DNA of 41,445 bases, from the NCBI RefSeq assembly GCF_001989995.2, contig NZ_JAHGUP010000074.1:1-41445 (forward strand). Reading direction: 5' to 3'. This document shows positions 29,524 to 39,030 of the stretch, piece by piece. Position 1 is the stretch's first letter. The number at the start of each line of letters is the position of its first letter. This stretch comes from Vibrio anguillarum. Its GTDB lineage: Bacteria; Pseudomonadota; Gammaproteobacteria; Enterobacterales; Vibrionaceae. The translations under genes and the position numbers were made by a program. The notes beneath the pieces were generated by a model. It saw only the letters and a program-made list of their open reading frames with translations. It was not told the origin of the DNA and searched no databases.

Positions 29524-29663
29524 GATAACGGGTTAACTCATTTTATCAGTCATGGACAAATGGTATTTCGATACTGGATAAATGTCCAGTTTGTACAAGT
29601 TAACAGCAAACTATAGACTTGCGCCGCTGAACACTATTTCAACAATTATTCTAACGAGGATTC

Positions 29664-30557
29664 ATGGACGAACGACGCGCACTCGGCTTTGGCTTATCTG
29701 CCGTATTATTGTGGTCAACGGTTGCCACGGCTTTCAAACTTACGCTGGCTGAATTTACGCCGATCCAGATGCTGACGGTTGCGAGTGCTGTCTCTGGGTG
29801 CGTACTGCTGGGCATTTGCGCGCTGCAAGGCAAGCTCAACCAAGTGGTGAGTACCTTTCTCGCTAACCCTTGGTATTACTTATTGTTGGGCTTAATTAAC
29901 CCTCTCGCATACTACCTCATTCTGTTTAAGGCCTACTCACTGCTGCCCGCCTCTCAAGCGCAAGCGATCAACTACAGTTGGGCCATCACCCTCACACTGA
30001 TGGCCGCTGTATTTTTAGGACAAACCATCCGTAAACAAGATTGGATAGCGTGTGCACTGAGCTATTTTGGTGTGGTGGTTATCGCGACTAAGGGTGATAT
30101 TTTAGCCATGCAGTTTGATAGCCCGCTGGGTGTTGGGCTGGCACTACTATCAACGCTTCTTTGGGCTGGCTACTGGATTCTTAATACCAAAAACACCGCC
30201 GACCCCGTGATTGGCGTTTTACTGGGGTTTTTGATCGCCATCCCTTTTGCGATTGGTTTAAGTTGTTATGAAGGTGCAAGCTGGCATCAGATTACGATTA
30301 AAGGATGGAGCGCGGTAACTTATGTCGGCTTGTTTGAAATGGGGATCACCTTCGTGCTGTGGTTGAGTGCATTAAAACTCACGGCCAACACCGCAAGGAT
30401 CAGCAATCTCATTTTTGCTTCACCTTTCATCTCACTGCTGTTGCTGGCTACTATTATTGGCGAAACTATTCACCCCACCACTCTGATTGGTTTAGTGCTG
30501 ATCATCACAGGGCTTGTCGTGCAGCAGTTTAAAACGCCTAAAACGATCACTCAATGA
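29664..30557 (+). CDS. EamA/DMT-family permease, substrate unknown
   Basis: A drug/metabolite transporter superfamily member with two EamA repeats and about ten membrane helices over 297 aa. Features of the family are visible (LLWSTVATAFKLTLAEFTPIQ in repeat 1, STLLWAGYWILNT opening repeat 2). A GAGGA site precedes the ATG. It is divergent from rmuC and convergent with araC, so it is not part of the arabinose operon, and I see no clear terminator between it and araC. A role in amino-acid or sugar export is typical for the family, but nothing here fixes the substrate. Confidence 0.85.
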   Translation: MDERRALGFGLSAVLLWSTVATAFKLTLAEFTPIQMLTVASAVSGCVLLGICALQGKLNQVVSTFLANPWYYLLLGLINPLAYYLILFKAYSLLPASQAQAINYSWAITLTLMAAVFLGQTIRKQDWIACALSYFGVVVIATKGDILAMQFDSPLGVGLALLSTLLWAGYWILNTKNTADPVIGVLLGFLIAIPFAIGLSCYEGASWHQITIKGWSAVTYVGLFEMGITFVLWLSALKLTANTARISNLIFASPFISLLLLATIIGETIHPTTLIGLVLIITGLVVQQFKTPKTITQ

Positions 30558-30604
30558 AAGCGACCCAAATTGACGAAAAGCCCAAACGGACAGATTGCAT
30601 AGGT

Positions 30605-31444
30605 TTACAAAGTAATTTGATCGCGGTAAATCTTAGGGCTCACACCGGCCTTACGTTTAAAAACACGAGAAAAATAGAGTGGGTCTGAATAGCCCACAAT
30701 TCGACCAATGTGATTGACCGAGTAGTTAGACGTGACCAGTAATTGTTTGGCTCGGCTGATCCTTTGGTCGTCGCGCCATTGGGTTATGGTCATCTCCATT
30801 TCAGAACGAAATAGGTGGCCTAAACGCGATGGTGATAAACAGATATGGGCCGAAACATCCTCGATAGTGAAGTCTTGATTGAGGTTTTGCGTCATATAAT
30901 TCATCGCTTCCACCACCCTAGGGTCAAGCGGTTTGCTGACAACGTCCGGTTGCAGTGTCTTACATCTAATCAATAATTGTTCGAGCAAGTTAATCGATAA
31001 ATCATTTCGATAAGGGACATCTTGTTTTGAAGTGTATTCAATATCGATAAACAGGTTTTCAATATAGCGAATGGTATTCTCATCCAACCCTTGCGTTAAG
31101 TAGACGCCATTTTTTTGCTGTTGCCATGTTAGCCAGTCATGCCAAAAGGCTCGTGGCCGAAAATAAACCCAACGGTGAAACCAAGAAGCACAATCTTTTT
31201 TTCGATGATAATAGTGAGCCGCTGTTGGAGGGAAAAAAAGTAAGTCTCCAGGTTTCACGTGAAACTCATCTTCGCCATAAAAAATGGTTCCCTCGCCTTT
31301 GCTCGTAAAATTGACAATAAAACCTTTCATGCCATTAGGTCGATCAATCGTAAAATCCAGTTCATCTCCCTCAATAATTGGCGTTAGTCCAGCCACTAAA
31401 TGAGCATTAAAGTTATATCCAGGTTTTAGAGGGTTATTCTGCAT
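30605..31444 (-). CDS. araC: Arabinose operon regulator AraC
   Basis: Arabinose-responsive activator and repressor. The N-terminal half aligns closely with E. coli AraC (NPLKPGYNFNAHLVAGLTPI, then DFTIDRPNGMKGF), including the cupin arabinose pocket. The C-terminal half has two helix-turn-helix units (FTIEDVSAHICLSPSRLGHLFR, and VNHIGRIVGYSDPLYFSRVFKR). I chose the ATG at 31444. A GTG five codons upstream (31459) is open and cannot be excluded, and neither has a good ribosome site. The gene is last in the araB-araD-araA run, not divergent as in E. coli, so its level should rise with induction. Confidence 0.95.
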   Translation of the reverse strand: MQNNPLKPGYNFNAHLVAGLTPIIEGDELDFTIDRPNGMKGFIVNFTSKGEGTIFYGEDEFHVKPGDLLFFPPTAAHYYHRKKDCASWFHRWVYFRPRAFWHDWLTWQQQKNGVYLTQGLDENTIRYIENLFIDIEYTSKQDVPYRNDLSINLLEQLLIRCKTLQPDVVSKPLDPRVVEAMNYMTQNLNQDFTIEDVSAHICLSPSRLGHLFRSEMEMTITQWRDDQRISRAKQLLVTSNYSVNHIGRIVGYSDPLYFSRVFKRKAGVSPKIYRDQITL

Positions 31445-31492
31445 GGGGGCAATATTCACTGTAATTTACGTGTAGTGTAAGCAACCTCTTCG

Positions 31493-32032
31493 TTAAGTAC
31501 GATTTTTCAGTTCACACTTTTCATCTAAGACTATCCATTGGGTCGCAGAAAAAGCCTCACAGAAGCCATGCCCTACGGGTTCGATTAAGTATTCACTGGG
31601 TTGGCCATTACGTTTTCTTTGCCAACCTTTAATCGAAGAGATGATGTCTTTAGGTTGCGTGGCCAGTTGGTGGCTAACGTCTGTTTGAGTAATGTGATGT
31701 CGAATATCAAGCCGAGTTGGGATGCTGTTTCGCGCAAGATAATCAATCACCAATGCACCTTGAAAAAAGGTGTAAGTCATACTCAATGAGAGTGTTTCGT
31801 TAAGCTGAATGTTGCACCACTGCTCTAAATGGTTTTGCTTAGATCTGAAATGCCAAACCACAGAGCGCATATCAATGATAAGCCCATTGTTGATCAGCTC
31901 AAGCTGCCCAACGAATACAGGTTTATCCTCACAACACAGCTGAAATTGATCGGGTGTATCGGCTTTTAATTCCAAATACCACTCTTTATAACGCAGTAAT
32001 GGTAAGCCAGTGGATAAAGGAAGAGCATTCAT
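31493..32032 (-). CDS. Unknown protein encoded between araA and araC
   Basis: 179 aa from the ATG at 32032 (a GTG two codons upstream is also open). No signal peptide or membrane helix is visible. The composition is beta-rich, and the segment SLSMTYTFFQGALVIDYLAR loosely recalls the aldose 1-epimerase fold (strand, then a His pair RHHITQT). The protein is far too short for a full mutarotase and the catalytic set cannot be assigned. Its place inside the arabinose operon, 48 nt before araC, suggests a role in arabinose use or sensing. I do not recognise the family, and a GalM-like remnant is one alternative. Confidence 0.8.
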   Translation of the reverse strand: MNALPLSTGLPLLRYKEWYLELKADTPDQFQLCCEDKPVFVGQLELINNGLIIDMRSVVWHFRSKQNHLEQWCNIQLNETLSLSMTYTFFQGALVIDYLARNSIPTRLDIRHHITQTDVSHQLATQPKDIISSIKGWQRKRNGQPSEYLIEPVGHGFCEAFSATQWIVLDEKCELKNRT

Positions 32033-32051
32033 GTTCACACCATAGCTTAAT

Positions 32052-32079
32052 GAACACTCCCTCAGATGAGGGAGTGTTC
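32052..32079 (-). other. Perfect 12-bp hairpin between araA and the next gene
   Basis: GAACACTCCCTC pairs with GAGGGAGTGTTC around an AGAT loop. It lacks a T-run, so it looks like a message-stability or attenuation element that would lower expression of the two distal genes (unknown gene and araC) against araBDA. Confidence 0.7.
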
Positions 32080-32086
32080 CGCGGGT

Positions 32087-33589
32087 TTAAATACCTGAAG
32101 ATAAACGGTAATAAACGCTGTTTGTTTTGAGTGCGGACTTGAATGGATACAAGGAGGTTTGGTTATCGATTAATACTATTTCGATCCCCGCCATTTCGGC
32201 ATAATCCGCTAACATCTCAACGCTCACCGCTTGGCTGTATACGGTATGATGCGCGCCACCCGCATGGATCCATGCTGCGGCTGCCGTCTCAAGGTTGGGT
32301 TGCGGCGTCCATAACGCATGCGCCACGGGTAATTTAGGTAGCGATTGTGGTGGAGCTTGAGTATCGACCGTATTGACTATCATGCGAAAGCGATTTCCAA
32401 GATCAATCAAGGATACGTTTACCGCAGGCCCCGCTTTTCCGCTGAACATCATACGAGCAATATCGCATTTGCAGCCAATAGTGTGACGATGAATTTCAAT
32501 CTTTGGCTTGTCTTGAGCAATAGAAGGGCAAACTTCCAGCATATGAGCGCCGAGCACTTGGCTTTGCTGACCAAAGTTGTAGGTGTAGTCTTCCATGAAC
32601 GATGTTCCGCCCACTCGGCCTTGCCCCATCACTTTCATAATGCGAGTCATCGCTGCGGTCTTCCAATCCCCCTCACCGCCGTACCCGAAGCCTTTTTCCA
32701 TCAAGCGTTGTGTGGCCAAGCCCGGCAGGTTCGAAATACCCGATAAATTTTCAAAGGTGTTGGTGAATGCCTTCGCGCCCACGGAATCCAAGAAACGCAG
32801 CATACCCAATTCCAACTTCGCTTCTTGGGTTAGAATATTGATACTTGCGCTGTCTTTGAAAAGTTCAGGGCTCATGGTGTAGCAAGACGCGTATTCATCC
32901 ATTAAAGCCTTAGCATCACTGTCTGAAACTTGATTGACGCTCTCGCTCAGCTCACCCAAACCATAGCCATGAACTTCATAACCAAATTGAATTTGCGCAG
33001 AGACTTTGTTTCCTTCCGTCACCGCGACTTGACGCATGTTGTCGCCAAAACGCGCTACTTTAAGCGACTTCCCTTCATGAATAGCAATCGCTGCACGGCA
33101 CCAATCATCCACCTGTTGGTGAACAATCAGGCTCTCCCAATGCCCCACGACTACTTTTCGATCAATCCCCAGTCGCGTGCCAATAAAACCAAACTCACGA
33201 CAACCATGGGCGCTTTGATTTAGGTTCATAAAGCCCATATCAATTTTATCCCAAGGCAGGGCCGCATTGAATTGAGTATGAAGATGCAAGAACGGCTTAT
33301 TGAGCTGGCTTAACCCCGCAATCCACATTTTTGCAGGCGAGAATGTGTGCATCCAAAGCACGAGACCAATACATGAATCATCATTATTGGCTTGGCGACA
33401 AACCTCTAATATCTCATCTGGCGTCTTCACTGTACCTTTGTTCACCAAAGGAACCGAAATGGCTGGAGATTGATTTAAACCATGGATAATTTCTTGGCTA
33501 TTTTGCGCGACATTTTGTAATACTTGAGGTCCGTAAAGGTGCTGCGACCCAGTGACAAACCACACTTGTTGATTGGTAAACGTGTTCAT
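32087..33589 (-). CDS. araA: L-arabinose isomerase
   Basis: Converts L-arabinose to L-ribulose, with Mn. The 500 aa equal the E. coli length. Family segments are [16 protein letters not shown] at the N-terminus, [28 protein letters not shown] and [12 protein letters not shown], with the catalytic Glu in each of the last two. [16 protein letters not shown] near the end also fits the family. It has an AAGGGA ribosome site and follows araD by 9 nt. Confidence 0.98.
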   Translation of the reverse strand: MNTFTNQQVWFVTGSQHLYGPQVLQNVAQNSQEIIHGLNQSPAISVPLVNKGTVKTPDEILEVCRQANNDDSCIGLVLWMHTFSPAKMWIAGLSQLNKPFLHLHTQFNAALPWDKIDMGFMNLNQSAHGCREFGFIGTRLGIDRKVVVGHWESLIVHQQVDDWCRAAIAIHEGKSLKVARFGDNMRQVAVTEGNKVSAQIQFGYEVHGYGLGELSESVNQVSDSDAKALMDEYASCYTMSPELFKDSASINILTQEAKLELGMLRFLDSVGAKAFTNTFENLSGISNLPGLATQRLMEKGFGYGGEGDWKTAAMTRIMKVMGQGRVGGTSFMEDYTYNFGQQSQVLGAHMLEVCPSIAQDKPKIEIHRHTIGCKCDIARMMFSGKAGPAVNVSLIDLGNRFRMIVNTVDTQAPPQSLPKLPVAHALWTPQPNLETAAAAWIHAGGAHHTVYSQAVSVEMLADYAEMAGIEIVLIDNQTSLYPFKSALKTNSVYYRLSSGI

Positions 33590-33598
33590 TGTTATCCC

Positions 33599-34360
33599 TT
33601 ATTTATTTTTTACATTACTTTGACCGTAATAAGCATTAGCTCCGTGTTTACGTAAGTAATGTTTATCCAGTAGGGCTTGATTGATGAATGTCACTTGAGG
33701 GTTGATCTGCAAAGTTTGCAGCGCCATTTTGGCGACAACCTCCATGACAACTGAGTTATGAACGGCGTGATCAGCATCCTTCCCCCAGCTGAATGGGCCG
33801 TGTTCATTAACAATAACCCCAGGAATGGCCAACACTTCACCACCACTGATCGTTTCAATGATGACCTTGCCTGTATGGTGTTCGTAGTCGGTTGCGATTT
33901 CGGCATTGGTCAAGGGGCGAGTACAGGGAATGCTGCCGTAGAAATAGTCAGCATGAGTAGTACCCAATGCTGGGATGGCTTTACCTGCTTGAGCCCAAGA
34001 GGTGGCATGAGGAGAATGCGTGTGCACAATGCCGCCAAGTTCTGGGTAAGCGCGATATAAGGCCAAATGGGTAGCCGTGTCAGAAGAGGGTTTAAGATCG
34101 CCCTCGACAACCAAGCCATTCAGATCAACCACCACCATATTGTCGGCATTGAGTGCTTCGTATTCGACACCACTTGGCTTAATCACAACTAACCCTGTTA
34201 AGCGGTCAATGCCTGATACATTGCCCCAAGTAAAGGTAACTAAACCGTGGGTCTGTAGCGCCATATTGACTTGCCATACTTGCTGCCGAAGCTCACTCAG
34301 ACGTTGCTTTGCTTGTGGGTCGCTCGCTAAATCGAAGCCTAGAGAAGTCTTAACACTCAT
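33599..34360 (-). CDS. araD: L-ribulose-5-phosphate 4-epimerase
   Basis: Converts L-ribulose 5-phosphate to D-xylulose 5-phosphate, the exit to the pentose phosphate pathway. The 253 aa exceed E. coli AraD (231) by an N-terminal piece of about 20 residues. Class II aldolase-type motifs are visible: [19 protein letters not shown] and the zinc-binding [12 protein letters not shown]. UlaF and SgbE are close paralogues, but the operon fixes the role. The start has an AGGAG site and overlaps the araB end by 11 nt. Confidence 0.96.
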   Translation of the reverse strand: MSVKTSLGFDLASDPQAKQRLSELRQQVWQVNMALQTHGLVTFTWGNVSGIDRLTGLVVIKPSGVEYEALNADNMVVVDLNGLVVEGDLKPSSDTATHLALYRAYPELGGIVHTHSPHATSWAQAGKAIPALGTTHADYFYGSIPCTRPLTNAEIATDYEHHTGKVIIETISGGEVLAIPGVIVNEHGPFSWGKDADHAVHNSVVMEVVAKMALQTLQINPQVTFINQALLDKHYLRKHGANAYYGQSNVKNK

Positions 34361-36056
34361 CAGTACGCTCCTGTGCCAACAAGAATTCAGAAAATTGTTC
34401 GATCTGCTGCCCTAACTGGCGATAAGCGTGGTAACGCCATTCGCTCGTCCCTTTGGTATCAGCATCTGGGTAGTAAACATCGCAGATTGGGCTCGCCATT
34501 TGAGTTTGAGCTTGCTCGGCATCGCTATAAACCCCGGCCGCAACAGCTGAAAAAATGGCCGCACCTAATGCACAACACTGCTCTGAAGCGACAACGGCGA
34601 TCTCTCGCCCAATGACATTGGCACAGGTTTGCATCACAAATGGTGACTTTTGAGAAATTCCGCCAATGGCGATGACACGTTTCACTTCGACACCTTGCTC
34701 AACGAAACAATCGACGATTGATTTCGCACCATGAGCCGTTGATTCCACCAGTGATGCAAAGATATCTGGTGCGCTAGAGCCTAAATTCAGCCCCGTAATT
34801 GCGCCTTTGAGACGCTGATTGGCATAAGGCGTTCGCCGCCCGTTATGCCAATCTAAGGTAAGAGGCGTTTCCAGTTGCAGACGTTTTGACTGTGCTTCCG
34901 CCGTAAGTTGAGGAATTAACAAGGCCTCAGCGGCGTCCAGATCAATTCCTAATTGTGGGTTTTGCTTAGCCAGTTGTGCGATTGGCCACAACATCACACG
35001 TTTGTAACAAGCATAAATATCACCAAATGCTGATTGCCCAGCCTCCAGTGCCATTAAGTCTGGCATCGCACTACCCGCAACTTGGCCACATATTCCATGA
35101 ATGGTTCGATCACCGATACTTTGTGCATCCACCATCAAAATATCGCATGTTGACGTACCAATAACTTTCACTAAATCATGTTCGCCAGCGCCAGCGCCCA
35201 CCGCGCCCATATGGCAATCAAAAGCACCAATGGCAATGGCAATTCCCTCTGGTAAGCCTAACCGCTGCGCCCACTCCGCACTCAGATGCCCAGCTAATTG
35301 GTCTGAGGTGTATACCTCAGTAAACATTCGATCTCGCATGTCATCGAGCGTGGGAGAAATGGCCGATAAAAAATCTTGCGAAGGTAAACCGCCCCAGCTT
35401 TCATGCCACATCGCTTTATGCCCTGCAGCACAAATACCACGACGTAAATTTGTAGGATGCTGACACCCTGCAAGGAGAGCTGGAACCCAATCACACAACT
35501 CAACCCAGCTATGGATATAAGGAACAAGCCCTGCATCTTGTTCCGCTACCCACGCGGCTTTCGCCCAAAACCACTCCGATGAATACAATCCCCCGATGTA
35601 TTTGGTGTAGTCTGGAAAAGTGTGTGAATGGGCCAGCTCATTAATGCGTTCCGCTTTGGTCACGGAAGTATGATCTTTCCACAAGATAAACATGGCATTG
35701 GGGTTATGCTCAAACTCAGGAAGCAACGCCAACACATTGCCCTCTTTATCGATAGGGGCTGGAGTTGAACCCGTACTGTCCACGCCAATGCCAACAACAG
35801 ATTGTGCGATCTCTGTGGAAACCTGCGCCAACGTTTCTCGGACAGCAACGGTCAGAGACTCAATATAATCAAGAGGATGATGACGAAATTGAGATTGGTT
35901 CGAGTCGCTGTATTGTCCTTTTGCCCACCTTGGGTAGTTAGCCACGCCAGACGCAACCTCTTCACCATTGCGAGCATTCACCAATAAAGCTCGTACAGAA
36001 TCAGAGCCAAAATCTAAGCCGATCACGTAAGGTGAATCTATATTCAAATTATTCAT
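34350..36056 (-). CDS. araB: L-ribulokinase
   Basis: Phosphorylates L-ribulose at O5. The 568 aa match E. coli AraB (566) in length. The FGGY-family N-terminus [18 protein letters not shown] and [17 protein letters not shown] phosphate-binding segment ([15 protein letters not shown]) are clear, and [21 protein letters not shown] is the second signature. I chose the ATG at 36056, since a GGAG lies at the proper distance before it. The GTG two codons upstream would sit on top of that site. It is first in the araB-araD-araA run, unlike the B-A-D order of E. coli. Confidence 0.97.
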   Translation of the reverse strand: MNNLNIDSPYVIGLDFGSDSVRALLVNARNGEEVASGVANYPRWAKGQYSDSNQSQFRHHPLDYIESLTVAVRETLAQVSTEIAQSVVGIGVDSTGSTPAPIDKEGNVLALLPEFEHNPNAMFILWKDHTSVTKAERINELAHSHTFPDYTKYIGGLYSSEWFWAKAAWVAEQDAGLVPYIHSWVELCDWVPALLAGCQHPTNLRRGICAAGHKAMWHESWGGLPSQDFLSAISPTLDDMRDRMFTEVYTSDQLAGHLSAEWAQRLGLPEGIAIAIGAFDCHMGAVGAGAGEHDLVKVIGTSTCDILMVDAQSIGDRTIHGICGQVAGSAMPDLMALEAGQSAFGDIYACYKRVMLWPIAQLAKQNPQLGIDLDAAEALLIPQLTAEAQSKRLQLETPLTLDWHNGRRTPYANQRLKGAITGLNLGSSAPDIFASLVESTAHGAKSIVDCFVEQGVEVKRVIAIGGISQKSPFVMQTCANVIGREIAVVASEQCCALGAAIFSAVAAGVYSDAEQAQTQMASPICDVYYPDADTKGTSEWRYHAYRQLGQQIEQFSEFLLAQERTDEC

Positions 36057-36090
36057 GGTCACTCCACATCAGACCGATTAACTGCCTATT

Positions 36091-36183
36091 TTTATAACGG
36101 TCTTACGTCAATATCACCATGAACCCAATAGCTAAAAATATGGATAAATTAGTCGACACACTCATTCTGTGCTAATGGTTTTA
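36091..36183 (-). promoter_or_regulatory. araBDA promoter with AraC I1/I2-type half-sites and CRP-like site
   Basis: Read on the minus strand: a CRP-like half-site TGTGC complement region (36168-36183, weak), half-site 1 with a full TCCATA (36139-36155), half-site 2 TAGCTATTGGGTTCATG (36118-36134), a poor -35 overlapping its end (36114-36119), and TATAAA (36091-36096). The two half-sites match TAGC-N7-TCCATA at 7 and 8 of 10 bases and are exactly 21 bp apart, as in E. coli araI1/I2. The predicted transcript start is about 36084, which leaves a 28-nt leader with GGAG. Confidence 0.75.
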
Positions 36184-36291
36184 AAATCATCACTTCAGCT
36201 TTTCTCCAGAAAAAAAAGCGCATAAAAACGCCAAATAGCCGACGGGCATATAAAATCAAACACATAAAACCATAAAAAGTGAGAGGTACTT

Positions 36292-36356
36292 CATGCCCTA
36301 CCTCGCTACATGAATGGACAAAAACGCTACATTTTTCTGCTGTGATTTTCATCACT
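36292..36356 (+). promoter_or_regulatory. araFGH promoter control: AraC half-site pair and CRP site
   Basis: The minus strand carries TAGCGTTTTTGTCCAT (36314-36329), 14 of 16 bases identical to E. coli araI1. A second TAGC half-site (36292-36308) starts exactly 21 bp further on. TGTGATTTTCATCACT (36341-36356) is a near-perfect CRP site. If CRP acts at -41.5, the transcript starts at about 36390 and the AraC pair is centred at -79.5. As I recall, that is the layout of E. coli araFGH, where the AraC sites also point away from the gene. Confidence 0.75.
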
Positions 36357-36395
36357 TCAAAGCTCGTCAACTTCCTTAAGTATGGAGATGAAACA

Positions 36396-36402
36396 ACCCT
36401 AC
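36396..36402 (+). promoter_or_regulatory. Possible Spot 42 pairing site in the araF leader
   Basis: ACCCTAC is the exact complement of the first seven bases of Spot 42 (GTAGGGT). It lies 20-26 nt before the araF ATG, within the predicted leader. Seven bases alone could occur by chance. Confidence 0.4.
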
Positions 36403-36421
36403 CAGTGGACGGACAAATAAG

Positions 36422-37429
36422 ATGAAAAGCATAAAAACCACACTCGCTGCCGCAATACTCACCGGAACCGCATTATTCAGTATTTCTGCTAATGCCTTTT
36501 TCGGTAGCAACGATGAACTCAAATTAGGTTATTTGGTAAAACAACCTGAAGAGCCTTGGTTCCAAACAGAATGGAATTTTGCTGAGCAAGCAGGTAAGCA
36601 ATATAACTTTGAAGTGATCAAAATGGCGGTGCCTGATGGAGAAAAAACACTGAACGCTATCGATACGCTAGCGGCAAGTGGCGCCAAAGGCTTTGTCATC
36701 TGCACACCTGACCCTAAGCTTGGGCCTGCAATTATGGCTAAAGCAAAAAGCTACGATTTGAAAGTCATCACGGTTGATGACCAGTTCCTTAATGCGAAAG
36801 GCGAACCGATGACAAACGTGCCTTTGGTGATGATGGCTGCCAGTGAAATTGGTTATCGCCAAGGTTCTGAACTGTACAAAGAGATGACAAAACGTAACTG
36901 GGATACCGCAACAACGGGCGTTATGGCCATAACCGCAGACGAGCTGGATACCGCGCGTCGTCGTGTCGATGGTTCGATTAAGGCACTGAAAGAAGCGGGT
37001 TTCCCATCCAACCAAATTTACCGCGTGCCAACCAAAGCAAATGACATCCCTGGCGCTCTGGATGCAGCAAACTCGCTACTGGTGCAATACCCAATGGTCA
37101 AGCAGTGGCTTATCGTCGGTATGAACGACAATACCGTTCTCGGCGGAGTTCGTGCGACAGAAGGACAAGGGTTTAACGCAAGTAATGTGAATGTGATTGG
37201 TGTTGGCATTAATGGCGTCGATGCTGTCAGTGAATTAGCTAAATCGAAACCAACAGGGTTCTATGGTTCTCTTTTACCGAGCCCCGATGTACACGGCTTC
37301 AAAAGCATCGAATCACTTTATAAATGGGTGAAAGACGGTGTTGAACCACAAAAATTCGTTGAAGTGACGGACGTTGTCTTAATTACTCGCGACAACTACG
37401 AAGCAGAACTGGCGAAGAAAGGCCTGTAA
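36422..37429 (+). CDS. araF: L-arabinose-binding periplasmic protein
   Basis: High-affinity arabinose receptor of the AraFGH transporter. The 335 aa have a Sec signal (residues 1-25, ending SANA). The mature part aligns almost throughout with E. coli AraF, including LGYLVKQPEEPWFQTEWNFA, ASGAKGFVICTPDPKLGPAI, VDDQFLNAKG and GVGINGVDAVSEL, which hold the sugar-binding residues. It is the first gene of araFGH and is followed by a hairpin that fits the usual excess of binding protein over the membrane parts. Confidence 0.97.
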   Translation: MKSIKTTLAAAILTGTALFSISANAFFGSNDELKLGYLVKQPEEPWFQTEWNFAEQAGKQYNFEVIKMAVPDGEKTLNAIDTLAASGAKGFVICTPDPKLGPAIMAKAKSYDLKVITVDDQFLNAKGEPMTNVPLVMMAASEIGYRQGSELYKEMTKRNWDTATTGVMAITADELDTARRRVDGSIKALKEAGFPSNQIYRVPTKANDIPGALDAANSLLVQYPMVKQWLIVGMNDNTVLGGVRATEGQGFNASNVNVIGVGINGVDAVSELAKSKPTGFYGSLLPSPDVHGFKSIESLYKWVKDGVEPQKFVEVTDVVLITRDNYEAELAKKGL

Positions 37430-37450
37430 GGCGTTCGTCGTCAATGGCTA

Positions 37451-37479
37451 AAAGCGGTACAGCTTCTTCGTACCGCTTT
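37451..37479 (+). other. Perfect 10-bp hairpin between araF and araG
   Basis: AAAGCGGTAC pairs with GTACCGCTTT around a 9-nt loop. The downstream T-run is short (TTTC), so it looks like a partial terminator or 3' stabiliser that keeps araF messages above araGH. Confidence 0.75.
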
Positions 37480-37504
37480 CGCGAAGTAAACAGGAGTACA
37501 GACT

Positions 37505-39016
37505 ATGGCAGCTTCACACTCTTGCTTAGAGTTTTGCCAAATATCAAAACACTTTACGGGTGTTAAGGCACTGACCGACATTAGCTTTCGCGTTAACAGC
37601 GGTAGTGTTCATGCCTTAATGGGAGAGAATGGGGCCGGGAAATCGACTCTATTGAAAACGCTAAGCGGGCTGCATCAACCCACCCACGGCAAGCTGCTCA
37701 TTGATGGGCATCCAGTAACATTTCAATCAACGGTTGACGCATTAGAGCAAGGTATCGCCATTATTTATCAAGAGCTTAATTTGGTTCCTGAACTCAGCGT
37801 GGCAGAAAACATTTTCTTAGGGCAACTTCCTACTAAACATGGCCGGGTCGATACCGAAACTCTCAATCGCAACGCACGTAAACAGTTATTGCGCTTGGGG
37901 GAAAATTTTGACCCCTCTCGCCCATTAAAAGAGTTTTCTATTGGCCAGTGGCAAATGGTTGAAATTGCCAAAGCGCTAAGTCGCAATGCACACATCATCG
38001 CTTTTGACGAACCAACCAGCAGCTTGTCTCAACGTGAAATTGAAAACCTATTTAAAGTGATCCGCGAATTGCGCGACGACGGCAAAATCATTCTTTACGT
38101 TTCTCATCGTATGGAAGAAATATTCGCTCTGTGTGATGCAATCACCATCTTCAAAGATGGTACCCATGTGCAAACCTGTTATGACCTTTCGACTCTCACT
38201 CATGACCGTTTGGTTGAGTTAATGGTTGGCCGGGAAATCAATGACATTTACAACTACCGCTCTCGTCCTCTTGGTCAAAGTGGATTAGCGATTAAAAACC
38301 TGATGGGCAGAGGGCTCACCGCTCCTCTCTCGCTAGAAATAAAGCAAGGCGAAATATTAGGTTTGTTTGGTCTGGTCGGTGCGGGCAGAACAGAACTTAC
38401 CCGTTTGATTTTCGGAGCAGAAAAAGCCACCGCGGGCGATGTTTATCTTCACGGACAAAAAATACGGATTACTAAACCTGAAGATGCCATTCGGGCGGGC
38501 ATTACCTTATGCCCTGAAGATCGCAAAGCAGACGGTATCGTGCCTATTTTATCGGTGCAAGAAAACACCAACATCAGCGCTCGTCCATGGCATCTAAAGC
38601 TTGGCGGGTTAATCAACTTCCAGTGGGAGTCGAGTAATGCCCTCAAACAAAACCAGTCATTAAACGTCAAAACCGCTTCGTTAGATCAACCCATTGGCGA
38701 GCTCTCCGGTGGCAATCAACAAAAAGTGATCCTTGGTCGTTGGTTATCTACCGATATGAGCGTCATTTTGCTAGATGAGCCGACGCGCGGCATTGATGTT
38801 GGCGCTAAGTCTGAGATATACGAGTTGATCTTCAAATTGGCAGAAAATGGCGTGACTGTCTTAGTTGTCTCTAGTGACATGCCTGAAGTGCTTGGTATCG
38901 CTGACCGATTACTGGTTATGAAAGATGGCAAAGTAACTGGTGAATTAACACGAACTGAATTTAACGAACAATCTGCGTTGCGTCTTGCCATGATTGGCAA
39001 CGACGTCGCTGCGTAA
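37505..39016 (+). CDS. araG: L-arabinose ABC transporter, ATP-binding protein
   Basis: Double ATPase of the CUT2 sugar-importer type, 503 aa (E. coli 504). The first half has Walker [10 protein letters not shown] (about 40-48), signature [15 protein letters not shown] and Walker [12 protein letters not shown]. The second half has the degenerate Walker [11 protein letters not shown], with Arg in place of the usual Lys as is normal in this subfamily, then signature LSGGNQQKV and [14 protein letters not shown]. The start has a CAGGAG site. araH follows 14 nt after the stop. Confidence 0.97.
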   Translation: MAASHSCLEFCQISKHFTGVKALTDISFRVNSGSVHALMGENGAGKSTLLKTLSGLHQPTHGKLLIDGHPVTFQSTVDALEQGIAIIYQELNLVPELSVAENIFLGQLPTKHGRVDTETLNRNARKQLLRLGENFDPSRPLKEFSIGQWQMVEIAKALSRNAHIIAFDEPTSSLSQREIENLFKVIRELRDDGKIILYVSHRMEEIFALCDAITIFKDGTHVQTCYDLSTLTHDRLVELMVGREINDIYNYRSRPLGQSGLAIKNLMGRGLTAPLSLEIKQGEILGLFGLVGAGRTELTRLIFGAEKATAGDVYLHGQKIRITKPEDAIRAGITLCPEDRKADGIVPILSVQENTNISARPWHLKLGGLINFQWESSNALKQNQSLNVKTASLDQPIGELSGGNQQKVILGRWLSTDMSVILLDEPTRGIDVGAKSEIYELIFKLAENGVTVLVVSSDMPEVLGIADRLLVMKDGKVTGELTRTEFNEQSALRLAMIGNDVAA

Positions 39017-39030
39017 AAAGGAATATCCTA

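Noticed and set aside
36149..36370. A 73-codon minus-strand frame in the araB-araF gap, with a possible short leader peptide at its end.
   Set aside because: It runs through the AraC and CRP sites, has no ribosome site and starts upstream of the predicted araB promoter. Its 3' part is not in the predicted araB leader.
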